A stretch of DNA of 64,000 nt from Maridesulfovibrio ferrireducens. Lineage in GTDB: Bacteria > Desulfobacterota > Desulfovibrionia > Desulfovibrionales > Desulfovibrionaceae. Location of the stretch: NCBI RefSeq assembly GCF_016342405.1, contig NZ_JAEINN010000012.1, positions 62,001 to 126,000 on the forward strand. Direction: 5' to 3'. The notes beneath the pieces are model-generated. The model did not search any database and was not told where the DNA came from. It was given only the letters and a program-made list of their open reading frames with translations. Position 1 is the first letter of the stretch. Each line of letters begins with the position of its first letter. Of the stretch, positions 33,247 through 42,825 are shown piece after piece. The position numbers and the translations under genes are program-made.

Positions 33247-34992
33247 GTGAGTGTCCTGCTTGATTTTACATCTATAAAAGATGTTCGTTACGGAAAAGAT
33301 CCGGTTTCAGATGCTTGGCTTCTTCATTTTATGACGGCCAATCATCTGGAAAGTTTTATGGACCCGATTAAAAACGCTTCTCCGGAACAGTTGCGCTTTA
33401 TGGTTGCGCTTGATGAAAACCAAGTCTTTGCACCTTGTTCAGACTGGCTGTTCAAACGGCTGGTTACACCCGGACTTGCCTCTGATCTTTTGCAGGAATA
33501 CATTTATGTATGGAAAGCACTGATCAAGCTGGTCAGAACTCATGTTTCCGATAGATATCAGCGCAGATTGATTTTGAATCTCTGCCGTCATAAATTTAAG
33601 CAGGCCATTGATGCCTCCATCCTTATCCCCTGGCGGCTGCTAAAAGGGATGGTTACAATTTTTCTTTCCCGAAGTGGACTTGATGATCCTTATCGTAACC
33701 GTAAAAATGTTTTGACCAGCAGAGGTCGGGCATACGTTGAAAGTGATTTTTTTAAGAGGGCAATGGAATCGTGCCCTTATCCGCCATTGCAGTGTAACTG
33801 TCTTGAAGATATGCGCTTTGAGCTTGATATGATCGAACTTGAAAGGATTTTCAGATTATCAACACTTCCTGATATATGGTCTTCGGATTTGTTTTCCGGC
33901 GATTTTTCTCGTTACTCCACATGTTTTTCTAAAGATAAAATTGATTTTTCCGGTATTAGAGATATTTTTTGCAAGAGTAGATCCGGGCTTAAAATTTTGT
34001 TTTTACCAGACGAGTCCGGTGGATTGCAGGCGGACTTGTTAATGATTAAATCTCTTTTGAGGCAGGGTCATAGTGTCATCATGTCTCTTAAGGAGGGGTT
34101 TTGTTTTGACAGCCCTACATTCTGGGATAATGAAAATGATCCGGCTCTTGCTGAGGCCCTTAAAGGTGCTTATTTTATAACAGAGAACAGAATTTCCAAA
34201 AATGATCTTCTGTCTACACTGCGTAAGAATCCTTTTGTCATTATTTCAGATGGAACAAGAGAACGTCTCAATCTGGTTCGTTGCAGTGTTACTTTTGCCA
34301 GAGCTTGGAAGGAATCCGATCTTATTCTTGCAAAAGGCTGGTCCAACAGGCGTAGACTGATCAGAAATACACACCGTTTCACACGGGATGTGATGTGCTT
34401 CCATAGAAATCTTGACGGTAAATTTAAGCTCGAATTTAAAGCTAAATATCCGACAGCTCATAAGTTCAGTGAATCGGATATCTCTGCTAAAGCTGATGAG
34501 ATAATTGCGGAAATGCAGCAAGCCCGGTCAGCAAGAAAAGCAGTGATGTTCTACAGCGGAATTGTCGGCAGTATTCCGGGACAGGTTGACGTTGCGATTC
34601 AGCTTTTGAAAACTTTTGTTGCCGATCTTCGTAATAGACTGGAAGATACATATATTATTAATCCTGCGGAACATTTTGAAGAAGGCATGGATGCTGATGA
34701 TCTCATGTTTATGTGGGAAAAAGTTCAGCGCAGCGGTTTAATTTCAACCTGGAGATTCCAGACTTCTGCTGATATTGAAAAAAGTTTTGAGCTTATGGGT
34801 AAAAAGGTTCCGACAGTCTGGGTTGGTAAGGACGCAACTTATTCAACGGGCTGTACTAAGGAAATGCACATAGCGCAGGATGTTCAGAGGCAATATCGCG
34901 AATTGCAGATAATCGGCCCCGGTGCTGATAAATTTTTGCGCAGGCGTGAGTACGGAGTCGGCAGATTTAGCGATGTTGTTATTGAGCCTTAA
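33247..34992 (+). CDS. DUF89/ARMT1-like protein of unknown function
   Basis: Protein of 581 aa without signal peptide. The central part (about residues 250-370) resembles the DUF89 damage-control phosphatase core: LKILFLPDESGG sits where that family has a DNAGE-type metal loop, followed by DLLMIKSLLRQGHSVIMSLK, and then ESDLILAKGWSNRR in place of the family's D-L-V-I-A-K-G-Q. The replacement of key Asn/Asp residues leaves activity uncertain. The N-terminal about 240 and C-terminal about 180 residues are unrecognised. It starts with GTG 6 bases after nadK, with GGAG 9 bases upstream. Confidence 0.65.
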   Translation: MSVLLDFTSIKDVRYGKDPVSDAWLLHFMTANHLESFMDPIKNASPEQLRFMVALDENQVFAPCSDWLFKRLVTPGLASDLLQEYIYVWKALIKLVRTHVSDRYQRRLILNLCRHKFKQAIDASILIPWRLLKGMVTIFLSRSGLDDPYRNRKNVLTSRGRAYVESDFFKRAMESCPYPPLQCNCLEDMRFELDMIELERIFRLSTLPDIWSSDLFSGDFSRYSTCFSKDKIDFSGIRDIFCKSRSGLKILFLPDESGGLQADLLMIKSLLRQGHSVIMSLKEGFCFDSPTFWDNENDPALAEALKGAYFITENRISKNDLLSTLRKNPFVIISDGTRERLNLVRCSVTFARAWKESDLILAKGWSNRRRLIRNTHRFTRDVMCFHRNLDGKFKLEFKAKYPTAHKFSESDISAKADEIIAEMQQARSARKAVMFYSGIVGSIPGQVDVAIQLLKTFVADLRNRLEDTYIINPAEHFEEGMDADDLMFMWEKVQRSGLISTWRFQTSADIEKSFELMGKKVPTVWVGKDATYSTGCTKEMHIAQDVQRQYRELQIIGPGADKFLRRREYGVGRFSDVVIEP

Positions 34993-34997
34993 AATTA

Positions 34998-36272
34998 ATG
35001 CTTAAATCAATTTATTTTATTAAAACGTTGTTAGGTATTTGTTTCCTTTCGTTATTTATCAGCGGATGTGCGACAAAAATTCCCAGTGTAAGAAAGACTT
35101 CTTCGAGCGCCCGGTCAAAAGCGTGGAAAAGCAAGCGAGCTAAAGAAGGAAAAGCAATTTCCGGTCCTGTGAAATTTTCTATGCTTCCATCTTCATCTTC
35201 TGAAATTGCTGCTCGAAGGATTAATATAAAATCTCAGGCTATTTCTTCGTGGAGACAGCTTGGACCGCAAATTCGTAAATCTATTGAATATGCAGGTCGT
35301 AACCCCTCGGGGGGGCTGGCTCTTAAAAGAAAGGATTTGCGTCTTACATGGGGACAGCTTCGTAAGTCTCTTGAAGATCTTGAACGGTTGCTGCCTCGTT
35401 TAGACATTAATCCGGAGTTGCTTGGAAGATATTTTGTCTGGTACGAACTCCAGTCCGGGGCAGAAATGACAGGGTATTATACTCCTGTTATTGAGGCCAG
35501 CCTTGTCAAAACAGGGCCGTATAAATATCCAGTTTATAGAGTTCCGCCGGATTTACGCAAGGCCCGTCCGGGACAGACTCATCCGTGGTCTGAGCAATTG
35601 CGTAAAGCTTACCGGGTTGAAAATGGAAAAATTCTTCCGTATCATTCCCGCCGAGCTATCGATGTTAATAAAGTGTTAGCAGGACGCGGGCTTGAAGTTG
35701 CGTGGCTTAAAGATCCCGTAGATTTGTTTTATATGCACGTTCAGGGAGGCGGAGTGCTTCGCTTGCCTGATGGTCGATTGAGAACCGCCGTGTTTAGCGG
35801 AACCAACGGACTTTCCTTTAAAGGGCTTGGTCGAATTATGCTTGAGAAGGGAGTTCTCAAGAAGAGTCAGCTTTCCCGTGAAAAAATTAAAGGTTATCTC
35901 CTCAGCCACCCCGAACGCATGTGGGAATTGATGGCGGAAAATAACAGTTATATATTTTTTAAGCTGACTCGCGGGCAACCCCTCGGAGCGAACGGCAAGC
36001 CGTTGATGTCAATGGTCAGTCTCGCTTCTGATCCCGCGCTTATTCCGTTGGGGTCAATAGTCGCATTCCGTACAGATATTTTTCCGAAAAAAGGTAGCCC
36101 CTCGCGCAGGGTAAACGGCCTTGGTCTTGCTCAGGATGCGGGTAAAGCTATACGCGGAGCAAGGCTCGATTATTATATCGGAACCGGAAATGAGTTTAAA
36201 TATACAGCACATCATTTGAAAAAGAGAGTACCGGTTTATTTATTGATCAGCCGGGCGGCACTAAGAAGATAA
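34998..36272 (+). CDS. mltA: membrane-bound lytic murein transglycosylase A
   Basis: Outer-membrane lipoprotein of 424 aa that cleaves peptidoglycan glycan strands. A signal peptide ends in LFISGC (Cys about residue 25), followed by a Lys/Ser-rich linker. The MltA barrel shows EMTGYYTPVIEAS, YHSRRAIDV and DPVDLFYMHVQGGGVLRLPDG (part). The C-terminal 3D domain has the catalytic-aspartate blocks PLGSIVAFRTDIF and GLAQDAGKAIRGARLDYYIG (part). It starts 6 bases after the DUF89-like gene and is probably co-transcribed. Confidence 0.92.
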   Translation: MLKSIYFIKTLLGICFLSLFISGCATKIPSVRKTSSSARSKAWKSKRAKEGKAISGPVKFSMLPSSSSEIAARRINIKSQAISSWRQLGPQIRKSIEYAGRNPSGGLALKRKDLRLTWGQLRKSLEDLERLLPRLDINPELLGRYFVWYELQSGAEMTGYYTPVIEASLVKTGPYKYPVYRVPPDLRKARPGQTHPWSEQLRKAYRVENGKILPYHSRRAIDVNKVLAGRGLEVAWLKDPVDLFYMHVQGGGVLRLPDGRLRTAVFSGTNGLSFKGLGRIMLEKGVLKKSQLSREKIKGYLLSHPERMWELMAENNSYIFFKLTRGQPLGANGKPLMSMVSLASDPALIPLGSIVAFRTDIFPKKGSPSRRVNGLGLAQDAGKAIRGARLDYYIGTGNEFKYTAHHLKKRVPVYLLISRAALRR

Positions 36273-36317
36273 TATCAGGCTAACACCTGTGTAATATGAA
36301 ATTGCAAGGAGTGATAT

Positions 36318-37763
36318 ATGGTTCAGTTTGAAACAGTTATAGGGCTTGAGGTTCATGCTCAGCTTAAGACTAAAACAAAAATATTTTGCGGTTGTTCCAC
36401 TGAGTTCGGGAAAGAACCTAATGAGAACGTGTGTGAAGTCTGCTCGGGAATGCCCGGTGTGCTTCCTGTTTTGAATGAAAAAGTTATGGAATACGCAGCC
36501 AAAATGGGCCTTGCAACTAACTGCACCGTAAATCAGAAATCAATTTTTGCTCGTAAAAACTATTTTTATCCTGATCTTCCAAAAGGGTATCAGATTTCAC
36601 AGTTTGAATTGCCCATATGTGAGCATGGACATCTTGATATTGCTTATGAAGATAAATCCGGTGAGCCTTGTAAAAAACGCATTGGTCTTACTCGTATTCA
36701 TATGGAAGAAGATGCAGGTAAAAATATTCATTCTGCCGCTGAAAATGCGAGTTTTGTTGATCTTAACCGCACAGGCGTTCCGCTTATTGAAATAGTCAGC
36801 GAACCGGATATGCGTAACGCTGAAGAAGCTGTTGCTTATCTTAAATCATTGCGCAGTATTCTGCTTTATCTTGATATTTGTGACGGTAACCTTGAAGAAG
36901 GTTCATTTCGTTGTGATGTAAATATTTCGGTCCGTCCATTTGGTCAGGAGGAGTTCGGCACCCGTGCTGAACTTAAAAATATCAACTCGTTTAGAAATGT
37001 TCATAAGGCTATTCATTATGAAGTAGCTCGTCAGATCGATCTTATTGAAGATGGCGAAAAAATTATTCAAGAAACACGTCTTTATGATGCGGACAAGGGA
37101 ACCACTCATTCCATGCGCGGAAAAGCGGATGCTCATGATTACCGCTATTTCCCTGATCCTGATCTTGTTCCGCTGGTTATTGCAGATGAATGGCTTGCCG
37201 AATGGCAGGCTTCGCTTCCTGAACTTCCAGCCGAACGCAAGGCCCGTTTTGAAAGTGATTTCAAAGTGAGCGAACAGGATGCAGATCTTCTTACCTCTGA
37301 AAAAGATGTTGCTGATTATTTTGAAGCTGTTCTTGATTCCTACAACGAACCGCTAAAAGTTGTTAACTGGATTAAAGGTGAGTTTCTTAGGGAACTCAAT
37401 CAATCAGGCGGATCTGTTTCGGAGTGCAAGTTTAAACCTGAGATGATGGCTAAGCTTGTGGAATTGGTTGATAAACAAGTTATCAGTATTAAAATAGGTA
37501 AAGATATTTTCAACGAAATTTTCACTGAAGGGCTTGATCCAGTTAAATTCGTAAAGGACAAAGGGCTTGAGCAGAATTCGGATTCTTCCAGTCTCGAAGC
37601 TGCTGTAGATAAGGTGCTTGCGGATAATCCAAATGAGGTTGAAGCGTACAAAGGCGGCAAAAAGAAATTGGTCAGCTTCTTCATGGGACAAGTCATGAAA
37701 GAGACCAAAGGACAGGCCAACCCCGGTATCGTCAGTAAAATGATTCAGCAAAAACTTTCTTAA
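36318..37763 (+). CDS. gatB: Asp/Glu-tRNA(Asn/Gln) amidotransferase subunit B
   Basis: tRNA-binding kinase subunit of GatCAB, 481 aa, which makes Gln-tRNA and Asn-tRNA by transamidation. Conserved blocks are [21 protein letters not shown] (part), [44 protein letters not shown] and [12 protein letters not shown], and the C-terminal YqeY-like tail ending in [19 protein letters not shown] precedes the ATG. gatA and gatC are not adjacent. Confidence 0.96.
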   Translation: MVQFETVIGLEVHAQLKTKTKIFCGCSTEFGKEPNENVCEVCSGMPGVLPVLNEKVMEYAAKMGLATNCTVNQKSIFARKNYFYPDLPKGYQISQFELPICEHGHLDIAYEDKSGEPCKKRIGLTRIHMEEDAGKNIHSAAENASFVDLNRTGVPLIEIVSEPDMRNAEEAVAYLKSLRSILLYLDICDGNLEEGSFRCDVNISVRPFGQEEFGTRAELKNINSFRNVHKAIHYEVARQIDLIEDGEKIIQETRLYDADKGTTHSMRGKADAHDYRYFPDPDLVPLVIADEWLAEWQASLPELPAERKARFESDFKVSEQDADLLTSEKDVADYFEAVLDSYNEPLKVVNWIKGEFLRELNQSGGSVSECKFKPEMMAKLVELVDKQVISIKIGKDIFNEIFTEGLDPVKFVKDKGLEQNSDSSSLEAAVDKVLADNPNEVEAYKGGKKKLVSFFMGQVMKETKGQANPGIVSKMIQQKLS

Positions 37764-37777
37764 TAAGGATTAATTCA

Positions 37778-38812
37778 ATGACCGAACATATTCAGTTTTC
37801 TGCGGAAAAAGACGCACTTGTTCTCCTCGATCAGCGCTATCTTCCAACTCGTGAAGAGTGGTTCGATTGCAAAAACACCGATGATATTGTCGAGGCCCTT
37901 GTTGTTATGGTTGTGCGCGGAGCTCCCGCCATCGGCGTGACAGCCGCATACGGCTGTTATCTGGCAGCGCGCGAAGTCGCCGGCCGTGATGACTGGAAAA
38001 AAGCTCTTGAAGTTAATCTTGATAAAATCGAGAAAGCCCGTCCGACAGCTGTAAATCTTCGCTGGGCGGTTCGCGAAATGAGAAGAATCTGGCAGGAAGC
38101 CGGTGACGTTTCTCTTGATGATTTGTGTTCCACCTGGCTTGAACGTGCTAAAGTCATTCACGTTGACGATATCCGTATGTGTGAAGACATTGGACGTTTC
38201 GGCGGTGCGCTTATTGATGACGGTGACACTGTTATGACTCACTGCAATGCCGGAGCACTTGCAACCGCAGGATACGGAACAGCGCTGGGTGTTATCAGAG
38301 GAGCGGTTGATCAGGGTAAAAAAGTTCAGGTTATTGCAAACGAAACGCGTCCTTTTTTACAGGGTGCCAGACTTACAGCTTATGAACTTCACCGCGATGG
38401 TATTCCTGTAAAGGTTGCCTGCGACAATGCTTGCGCTTTGCTCATGAAAAAAGGGTTGGTGCAGAAAGTCGTTGTAGGTGCTGACAGGATTACTGCAAAT
38501 GGTGACGCTGTTAATAAAATAGGAACCTACGGGGTTGCACTTCTTGCCCGTGAATTTGGTATCCCTTTTTATGTGGCTGCTCCTGTTTATACAATTGATC
38601 CTGAAACTCCCACCGGAGATGATGTGCCCATTGAGGACCGCACTCCGCGTGAAGTTACTCATGTCGGTGATACAAGAATTACTCCCGAAGGAGTTGAAGT
38701 TTTCAACTTTGCTTTTGACCCGACTCCTAATGAGCTGATTGCAGGAATTATCACAGAGAAGGGCGTGCTTAGACCTCCTTATTCTGAAGCTATAAAAAAA
38801 CTGTTTAGTTAG
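37778..38812 (+). CDS. mtnA: S-methyl-5-thioribose-1-phosphate isomerase
   Basis: Aldose-ketose isomerase of the methionine salvage pathway, 344 aa. Family blocks are [15 protein letters not shown] near the N-terminus, [17 protein letters not shown] with the catalytic cysteine, [17 protein letters not shown] and [19 protein letters not shown]. The final [16 protein letters not shown] is also typical. It starts 14 bases after gatB with AAGGAT upstream and ends in a spaced terminator. No other methionine salvage genes are nearby. Confidence 0.95.
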   Translation: MTEHIQFSAEKDALVLLDQRYLPTREEWFDCKNTDDIVEALVVMVVRGAPAIGVTAAYGCYLAAREVAGRDDWKKALEVNLDKIEKARPTAVNLRWAVREMRRIWQEAGDVSLDDLCSTWLERAKVIHVDDIRMCEDIGRFGGALIDDGDTVMTHCNAGALATAGYGTALGVIRGAVDQGKKVQVIANETRPFLQGARLTAYELHRDGIPVKVACDNACALLMKKGLVQKVVVGADRITANGDAVNKIGTYGVALLAREFGIPFYVAAPVYTIDPETPTGDDVPIEDRTPREVTHVGDTRITPEGVEVFNFAFDPTPNELIAGIITEKGVLRPPYSEAIKKLFS

Positions 38813-38944
38813 TTAAAATTATATGGTTAGATAGTTACTTGTTCCCGAAAAGTTTTTTCAGGCAATTTTTTTATTTTGACTAATTGCAGTTGAGGCTTTA
38901 CAGAGTGACTCTCCTTGTGCCATATGCCGCTATTGGACACCAAG

Positions 38945-38976
38945 GACGGAAAGATGATCTCTTTCCGTCTTTTTTC
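38945..38976 (+). terminator. rho-independent terminator between mtnA and der
   Basis: A perfect 10-bp stem (GACGGAAAGA / TCTTTCCGTC, loop TGATC) is followed by TTTTTTT. It lies about 130 bases past mtnA and 75 before der. Confidence 0.85.
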
Positions 38977-39050
38977 AGTTAGAGTTTCTTTCGTAACACG
39001 CTTCATCCACGGTTTACGGTTTACACGTTATATTTTTCAGGAGGCTGGCC

Positions 39051-40394
39051 ATGTTGCCGACCATAGCACTTGTAGGACGTCCTAATGTTGGAAAGTCCAC
39101 TATATTCAATAGATTGTTACGAAAGAAAAGAGCTCTGACTCATGATATGCCCGGGATTACCCGCGATCGTATCTATGATGAAGGTCACTATGAAGGCGTT
39201 AGATATGCCCTTGTAGATACCGGTGGACTCGTAATGGAAAGCGACAATGATTCCGGAGAATTTCAGGGAGATATCTTTGATCAGGCCCGGGAAGCAATCG
39301 AAGAATCTCATGCGCTTATCTTAGTAGTAGACGGGCGTGCCGGTCTTACTCCGCTTGATGAACAGGTTGCCGCTTTTATTCGTCAGAGCAATAAACCTAT
39401 TGTTCTTTTGGTAAATAAGGTTGATGGCTCCGAGCTTGAAGCTCAGTGTCTGTCAGAATTTCATGGTCTCGGATTTGAAATTATGCCTGTTTCCGCAGAG
39501 CATGGTTACAATCTTGAAGCTTTGCGCGCTAAAGTTGCTCAGCTTGCTGAGGAAACAGGAATTGTGCCCGAGGAAGAAGATCCTGAAAAAGTCGGGCTGA
39601 AAATTGCCATGCTCGGACGGCCTAATGCTGGTAAATCCTCAATGGTAAATGCTTTGACCGGAGAAGAAAGAGTTATCGTAAGTGACATTGCCGGGACAAC
39701 CCGTGACAGTGTTAACGTTACTTTTAGATCCGGCGGGAAGATTTTTACTTTTGTTGATACTGCCGGTGTTCGCCGCAGAACCAATATTGCAAATACAATT
39801 GAAAGATACAGCGTTCTCAGGGCGCTGAAGAGCAGCAAAATAGCAGATGTAACCGTTATGGTTGTTGATGCTCTGGGCGGACTGACAAAGCAGGATAAAA
39901 GACTGCTTGATTTCCTTGCAAAGGAAGCAACTCCGTTTATTATTGCTGTTAATAAAATAGATTTGGTTTCACAGAAAGAACGTGACGCACTTAAAGAAGG
40001 GTTTGAAAGAGCTCTTAGGATGGCGCATCATGTTCCGGTGATTTATACTTCTTGTATTTCTAAATCCGGCCTTGGTGGGATTCTGCCTTTGGCTGCAAAG
40101 CTTAAAGCAGAGTGCTCCATAAGAGTTTCTACAGGTCAGCTTAATAGAATCATGAAAGAAGTGATTCAGAAGCATCAGCCACCTGTTGTTAAACGTAGAA
40201 GGGCTAAGTTTAAATATTTGACTCAGGCTGATGAAGAGCCGCCGACCTTTATTTTCTTCATTAATGATGAAAGGTTAATCAGGCCGACTTATCACCGTTT
40301 CCTTGAGAATAAGCTTAGAAAGATTTTAAATATTAAGATTGCTCCTTTGAATATTTACTTTAGATCTACAGCAAGAGATAAAGAAACAAGATAA
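39051..40394 (+). CDS. der: ribosome biogenesis GTPase Der (EngA)
   Basis: Tandem-GTPase of 447 aa needed for 50S assembly. The first G domain has GRPNVGKST and DTGGL, the second GRPNAGKSS, DIAGTTRDS, DTAGVRRR and NKIDLV, followed by the C-terminal KH-like domain (PPTFIFFINDERLIRPTYHRF, part). CAGGAGG lies close upstream of the ATG. It is transcribed alone between a terminator and a tRNA gene. Confidence 0.96.
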   Translation: MLPTIALVGRPNVGKSTIFNRLLRKKRALTHDMPGITRDRIYDEGHYEGVRYALVDTGGLVMESDNDSGEFQGDIFDQAREAIEESHALILVVDGRAGLTPLDEQVAAFIRQSNKPIVLLVNKVDGSELEAQCLSEFHGLGFEIMPVSAEHGYNLEALRAKVAQLAEETGIVPEEEDPEKVGLKIAMLGRPNAGKSSMVNALTGEERVIVSDIAGTTRDSVNVTFRSGGKIFTFVDTAGVRRRTNIANTIERYSVLRALKSSKIADVTVMVVDALGGLTKQDKRLLDFLAKEATPFIIAVNKIDLVSQKERDALKEGFERALRMAHHVPVIYTSCISKSGLGGILPLAAKLKAECSIRVSTGQLNRIMKEVIQKHQPPVVKRRRAKFKYLTQADEEPPTFIFFINDERLIRPTYHRFLENKLRKILNIKIAPLNIYFRSTARDKETR

Positions 40395-40418
40395 TTTAAG
40401 AAAACAATAAGTTAATGG

Positions 40419-40447
40419 TTGACAACAGAGCGGAGAAAACATATTTA
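40419..40447 (+). promoter_or_regulatory. promoter of tRNA-Ser(GCU)
   Basis: TTGACA at 40419-40424, a 17-base spacer and TATTTA at 40442-40447 lie about 50 bases upstream of the mature tRNA. It is followed by a G+C-rich stretch compatible with a stable-RNA discriminator. Confidence 0.65.
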
Positions 40448-40495
40448 AACGCTCCGAGCGGGTGAAGCGCATTGCGCAAAACCGGTTCAATGAAT

Positions 40496-40590
40496 GGAGA
40501 GGTGGCCGAGCTAGGCTGAAGGCGCTCGCCTGCTAAGCGAGTATAGGGCTTAAAACTCTATCCGGGGTTCGAATCCCCGCCTCTCCGCCA
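40496..40590 (+). tRNA. tRNA-Ser, anticodon GCU
   Basis: A 7-bp acceptor stem (GGAGAGG / CCTCTCC) with discriminator G and encoded CCA, anticodon arm CTCGC-CTGCTAA-GCGAG, a long serine-type variable arm, and the T-loop GGTTCGAATCC. It reads AGC/AGU codons. Confidence 0.96.
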
Positions 40591-40600
40591 TGAATGTTAA

Positions 40601-40636
40601 AAAGGCAGTTGAAATTATTCAACTGCCTTTTTTTGT
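40601..40636 (+). terminator. terminator after tRNA-Ser(GCU)
   Basis: A perfect 13-bp stem (40601-40613 with 40618-40630) and a TTTTTTT run lie directly after the tRNA. Confidence 0.9.
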
Positions 40637-40782
40637 GTTTGAGAATTATGTCTTGCCAATTTATACGATTGTTTAATTTCGTGTACTTGTTTTATTCTGT
40701 TACCGTGTGTTATGCGTTTACCAGTTCAATTCCGCGGTGTTTTTTTATAATAATTGGCTGCTTGTAACTCGTTAGAGGATAA

Positions 40783-41442
40783 ATGCCTAATCTTGTCGGT
40801 ATAATCATTGTTGATGACCATGCGTTAGTCAGAGAAGGTTTGAAGAACATTCTGAAGGCTCAGGACGGAATCAATGTCTTGGGTATGGCTGAGAATGGTC
40901 TTGAGGCTGTTCGCTTGTGTAAACGCTTAAATCCTGATGTTGTGCTCATGGATTTGTCTATGCCTGTTAAAAGCGGTGTTCAGGCTATTCAGGAGCTTGC
41001 AAAAGATGATGGGCGGATCAAGCTATTGGCTCTTACTGCTCATGTTGATGCTGAGCACGTTTTTTTGGCTCTTGATGCCGGTGCATGTGGGTATGTTCTC
41101 AAAAATTCAACCAGCGAAGAGTTGGTAATGGCTATTCGGACTGTGATGGAAGGTAAAGTTTATCTTGCACCGGGAATATCCGCAGAAGTTGCTAAAGGTT
41201 TTTTACAGAAAGGGCGTGGGGAAAGTTGTGACAAGCTTGAAACGCTGACTAAGCGGGAAAGAGAAATTTTGAAAAATATTCTCGCGGGCTACAAAAATCG
41301 TGAAATTGCCGACATTTTGATTATAAGCGTTAAGACCGTAGAAAAGCATCGCGCAAATTTAATGAAAAAATTAGGGCTAAAATCCATTACGGAACTCAGA
41401 GCGTACGGCGAAGAGCTTTCTTCCCGTGATATATTTTTATAA
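40783..41442 (+). CDS. NarL/FixJ-family response regulator
   Basis: Two-domain regulator of 219 aa. The receiver domain has the acidic pair IIVDDHALVREG, the phosphoacceptor aspartate in DVVLMDLSMPVKSG (about residue 53) and the conserved Lys/Thr region LALTAH. The C-terminal LuxR-type HTH is LTKREREILKNILAGYKNREIADIL (part) with SVKTVEKHRANLMKKLGL. No histidine kinase is adjacent, so it is an orphan. It sits between two tRNA-Ser genes, next to the prophage insertion site. GAGGAT precedes the ATG. Confidence 0.9.
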   Translation: MPNLVGIIIVDDHALVREGLKNILKAQDGINVLGMAENGLEAVRLCKRLNPDVVLMDLSMPVKSGVQAIQELAKDDGRIKLLALTAHVDAEHVFLALDAGACGYVLKNSTSEELVMAIRTVMEGKVYLAPGISAEVAKGFLQKGRGESCDKLETLTKREREILKNILAGYKNREIADILIISVKTVEKHRANLMKKLGLKSITELRAYGEELSSRDIFL

Positions 41443-41620
41443 TCGAATATTTTTTGAGCTGTAACTGCTCAAATATAAGCTGATATTTTTAAAATTAGTC
41501 TTTTTTTTGAATTTTTCCTATGCAGATAATTTAATGTAAGCTCAAAAACGAATATTTTAGCTGTTTTTAATAAAAACGGTTGACATTCTGAGCGATATCG
41601 ACAAGGTTCATTTTGCGTTT

Positions 41621-41712
41621 GGAGAGGTGGCAGAGTCCGGTTGAACGCGGTAGTCTTGAAAACTATTGAAGGTGTGAGCCTTCCGGGGGTTCGAATCCCT
41701 CCCTCTCCGCCA
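41621..41712 (+). tRNA. tRNA-Ser, anticodon UGA (prophage attachment gene)
   Basis: Acceptor stem GGAGAGG / CCTCTCC with discriminator G and CCA, anticodon loop CTTGAAA (anticodon TGA), long variable arm and T-loop GGTTCGAATCC. It reads UCA codons. A TTGACA -35 lies at 41580-41585 but the -10 is poor. A tyrosine integrase gene begins 72 bases past its 3' end, so the tRNA 3' part is the probable attB site rebuilt by integration. Confidence 0.95.
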
Positions 41713-41784
41713 TTGAAATTAAAGGGTTAATTGTTCAATCTGGGTGCTATGCGTAAAAGCAAGCGTAAAAGCGCACTCAGAAAC

Positions 41785-42825
41785 TTAGCCTTGCTTCATA
41801 TTTATAGACCGCAGTGTATCCGCACTGTGGTCTTCTTTTTTGTCAAACACACGGTTTAACGCGCTTGTTTTACCGCATATCTTATGAATGTACCTGTTGG
41901 TTGTTTCAACGTTCCTATGCCGCAAGCTATCCCGCGTCTCTTCAAGATCAGAACTCGCAATCAACAATGATGCGGTAAGATGCCGAATTCCGTGGAATCC
42001 GAATGGCTTCACGTTAACACGCTCACAGATACGCCGCATATACTTTCCCCGGCTGGTGTATGGCTGGCCGTTCTCCCGGCAGAACACATACACGCTCTTA
42101 GCCTGTTTTTTATGCGCCTTAAGCTTTTCGTGCAGCTCGTTAGTCAGTGGCAACCAATCGAACTTCATGCCGCCGCCTTTTTTGCGAGTGCCGAGCTGTA
42201 CAAGTCCACGCTCCAGATCCACATCGTTCCAGCGCAATCTGAACCCTTCGTCTTTCCGCGCTGCTGTGTGGAAATAGAAAAGCAGCATCAGTTGATCGTC
42301 AGGCTTTGCCGCCGCATGGACAGTCCAGAAGTCCGCTTCAGTGGGAACCTCCGCAGGTTTTTCATCCACTACATATTTCTTGATGGATGAAGCCGGGTTG
42401 ATGCCGTCCAGATCATAAACATCAACAGCCCATACCCACATTGCCGAAACCTCTTTGCGAAGCGTATTCGCCGCACCTGAACCGAACTCTGCCTTCACGT
42501 TTTTCATAGCGTTAAGGAACATCGGCTTTTTTAGTGCTTCAGGAGCCAGCTCTGGATGTATTGTCTGAAACAATCGTCTCATAGCCAGCCTTTTACGCTC
42601 AAAGGTTTTACGCACGAAGTTGTCCTTTGCGTGGCTTAAGTACGCTGTTGCCAGCGAGAAGACCGTGAGGATCTCCGCAGGTATTTCGACCTGAATCCAA
42701 TCCTCTTTTTGCTGAACTACTTCCCACGATGTTGCGTCTCGTTTGCTGTCGAATAACTTTGACCGACGCTGTCCGTCGATCATCCGTTGCGCCCTCCATT
42801 TCCCGTTTTTCATTTTGTAAGGCAT
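41785..42825 (-). CDS. int: phage tyrosine-recombinase integrase
   Basis: Site-specific recombinase of about 346 aa. The N-terminal half is the arm/core-binding part. The catalytic domain shows the first Arg in HTAARKDEGFRLRWNDVD, HGIRHLTA (H-x-x-R), and the H...Y pair in LRHRNVETTNRYIHK. I start at the ATG at 42825, which has GAGGAG a few bases upstream; a further in-frame ATG at 42855 has none. It points towards the adjacent tRNA-Ser(UGA), the normal arrangement of a tRNA-targeting integrase. Its start lies inside the upstream HTH gene's frame. Confidence 0.92.
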   Translation of the reverse strand: MPYKMKNGKWRAQRMIDGQRRSKLFDSKRDATSWEVVQQKEDWIQVEIPAEILTVFSLATAYLSHAKDNFVRKTFERKRLAMRRLFQTIHPELAPEALKKPMFLNAMKNVKAEFGSGAANTLRKEVSAMWVWAVDVYDLDGINPASSIKKYVVDEKPAEVPTEADFWTVHAAAKPDDQLMLLFYFHTAARKDEGFRLRWNDVDLERGLVQLGTRKKGGGMKFDWLPLTNELHEKLKAHKKQAKSVYVFCRENGQPYTSRGKYMRRICERVNVKPFGFHGIRHLTASLLIASSDLEETRDSLRHRNVETTNRYIHKICGKTSALNRVFDKKEDHSADTLRSINMKQG

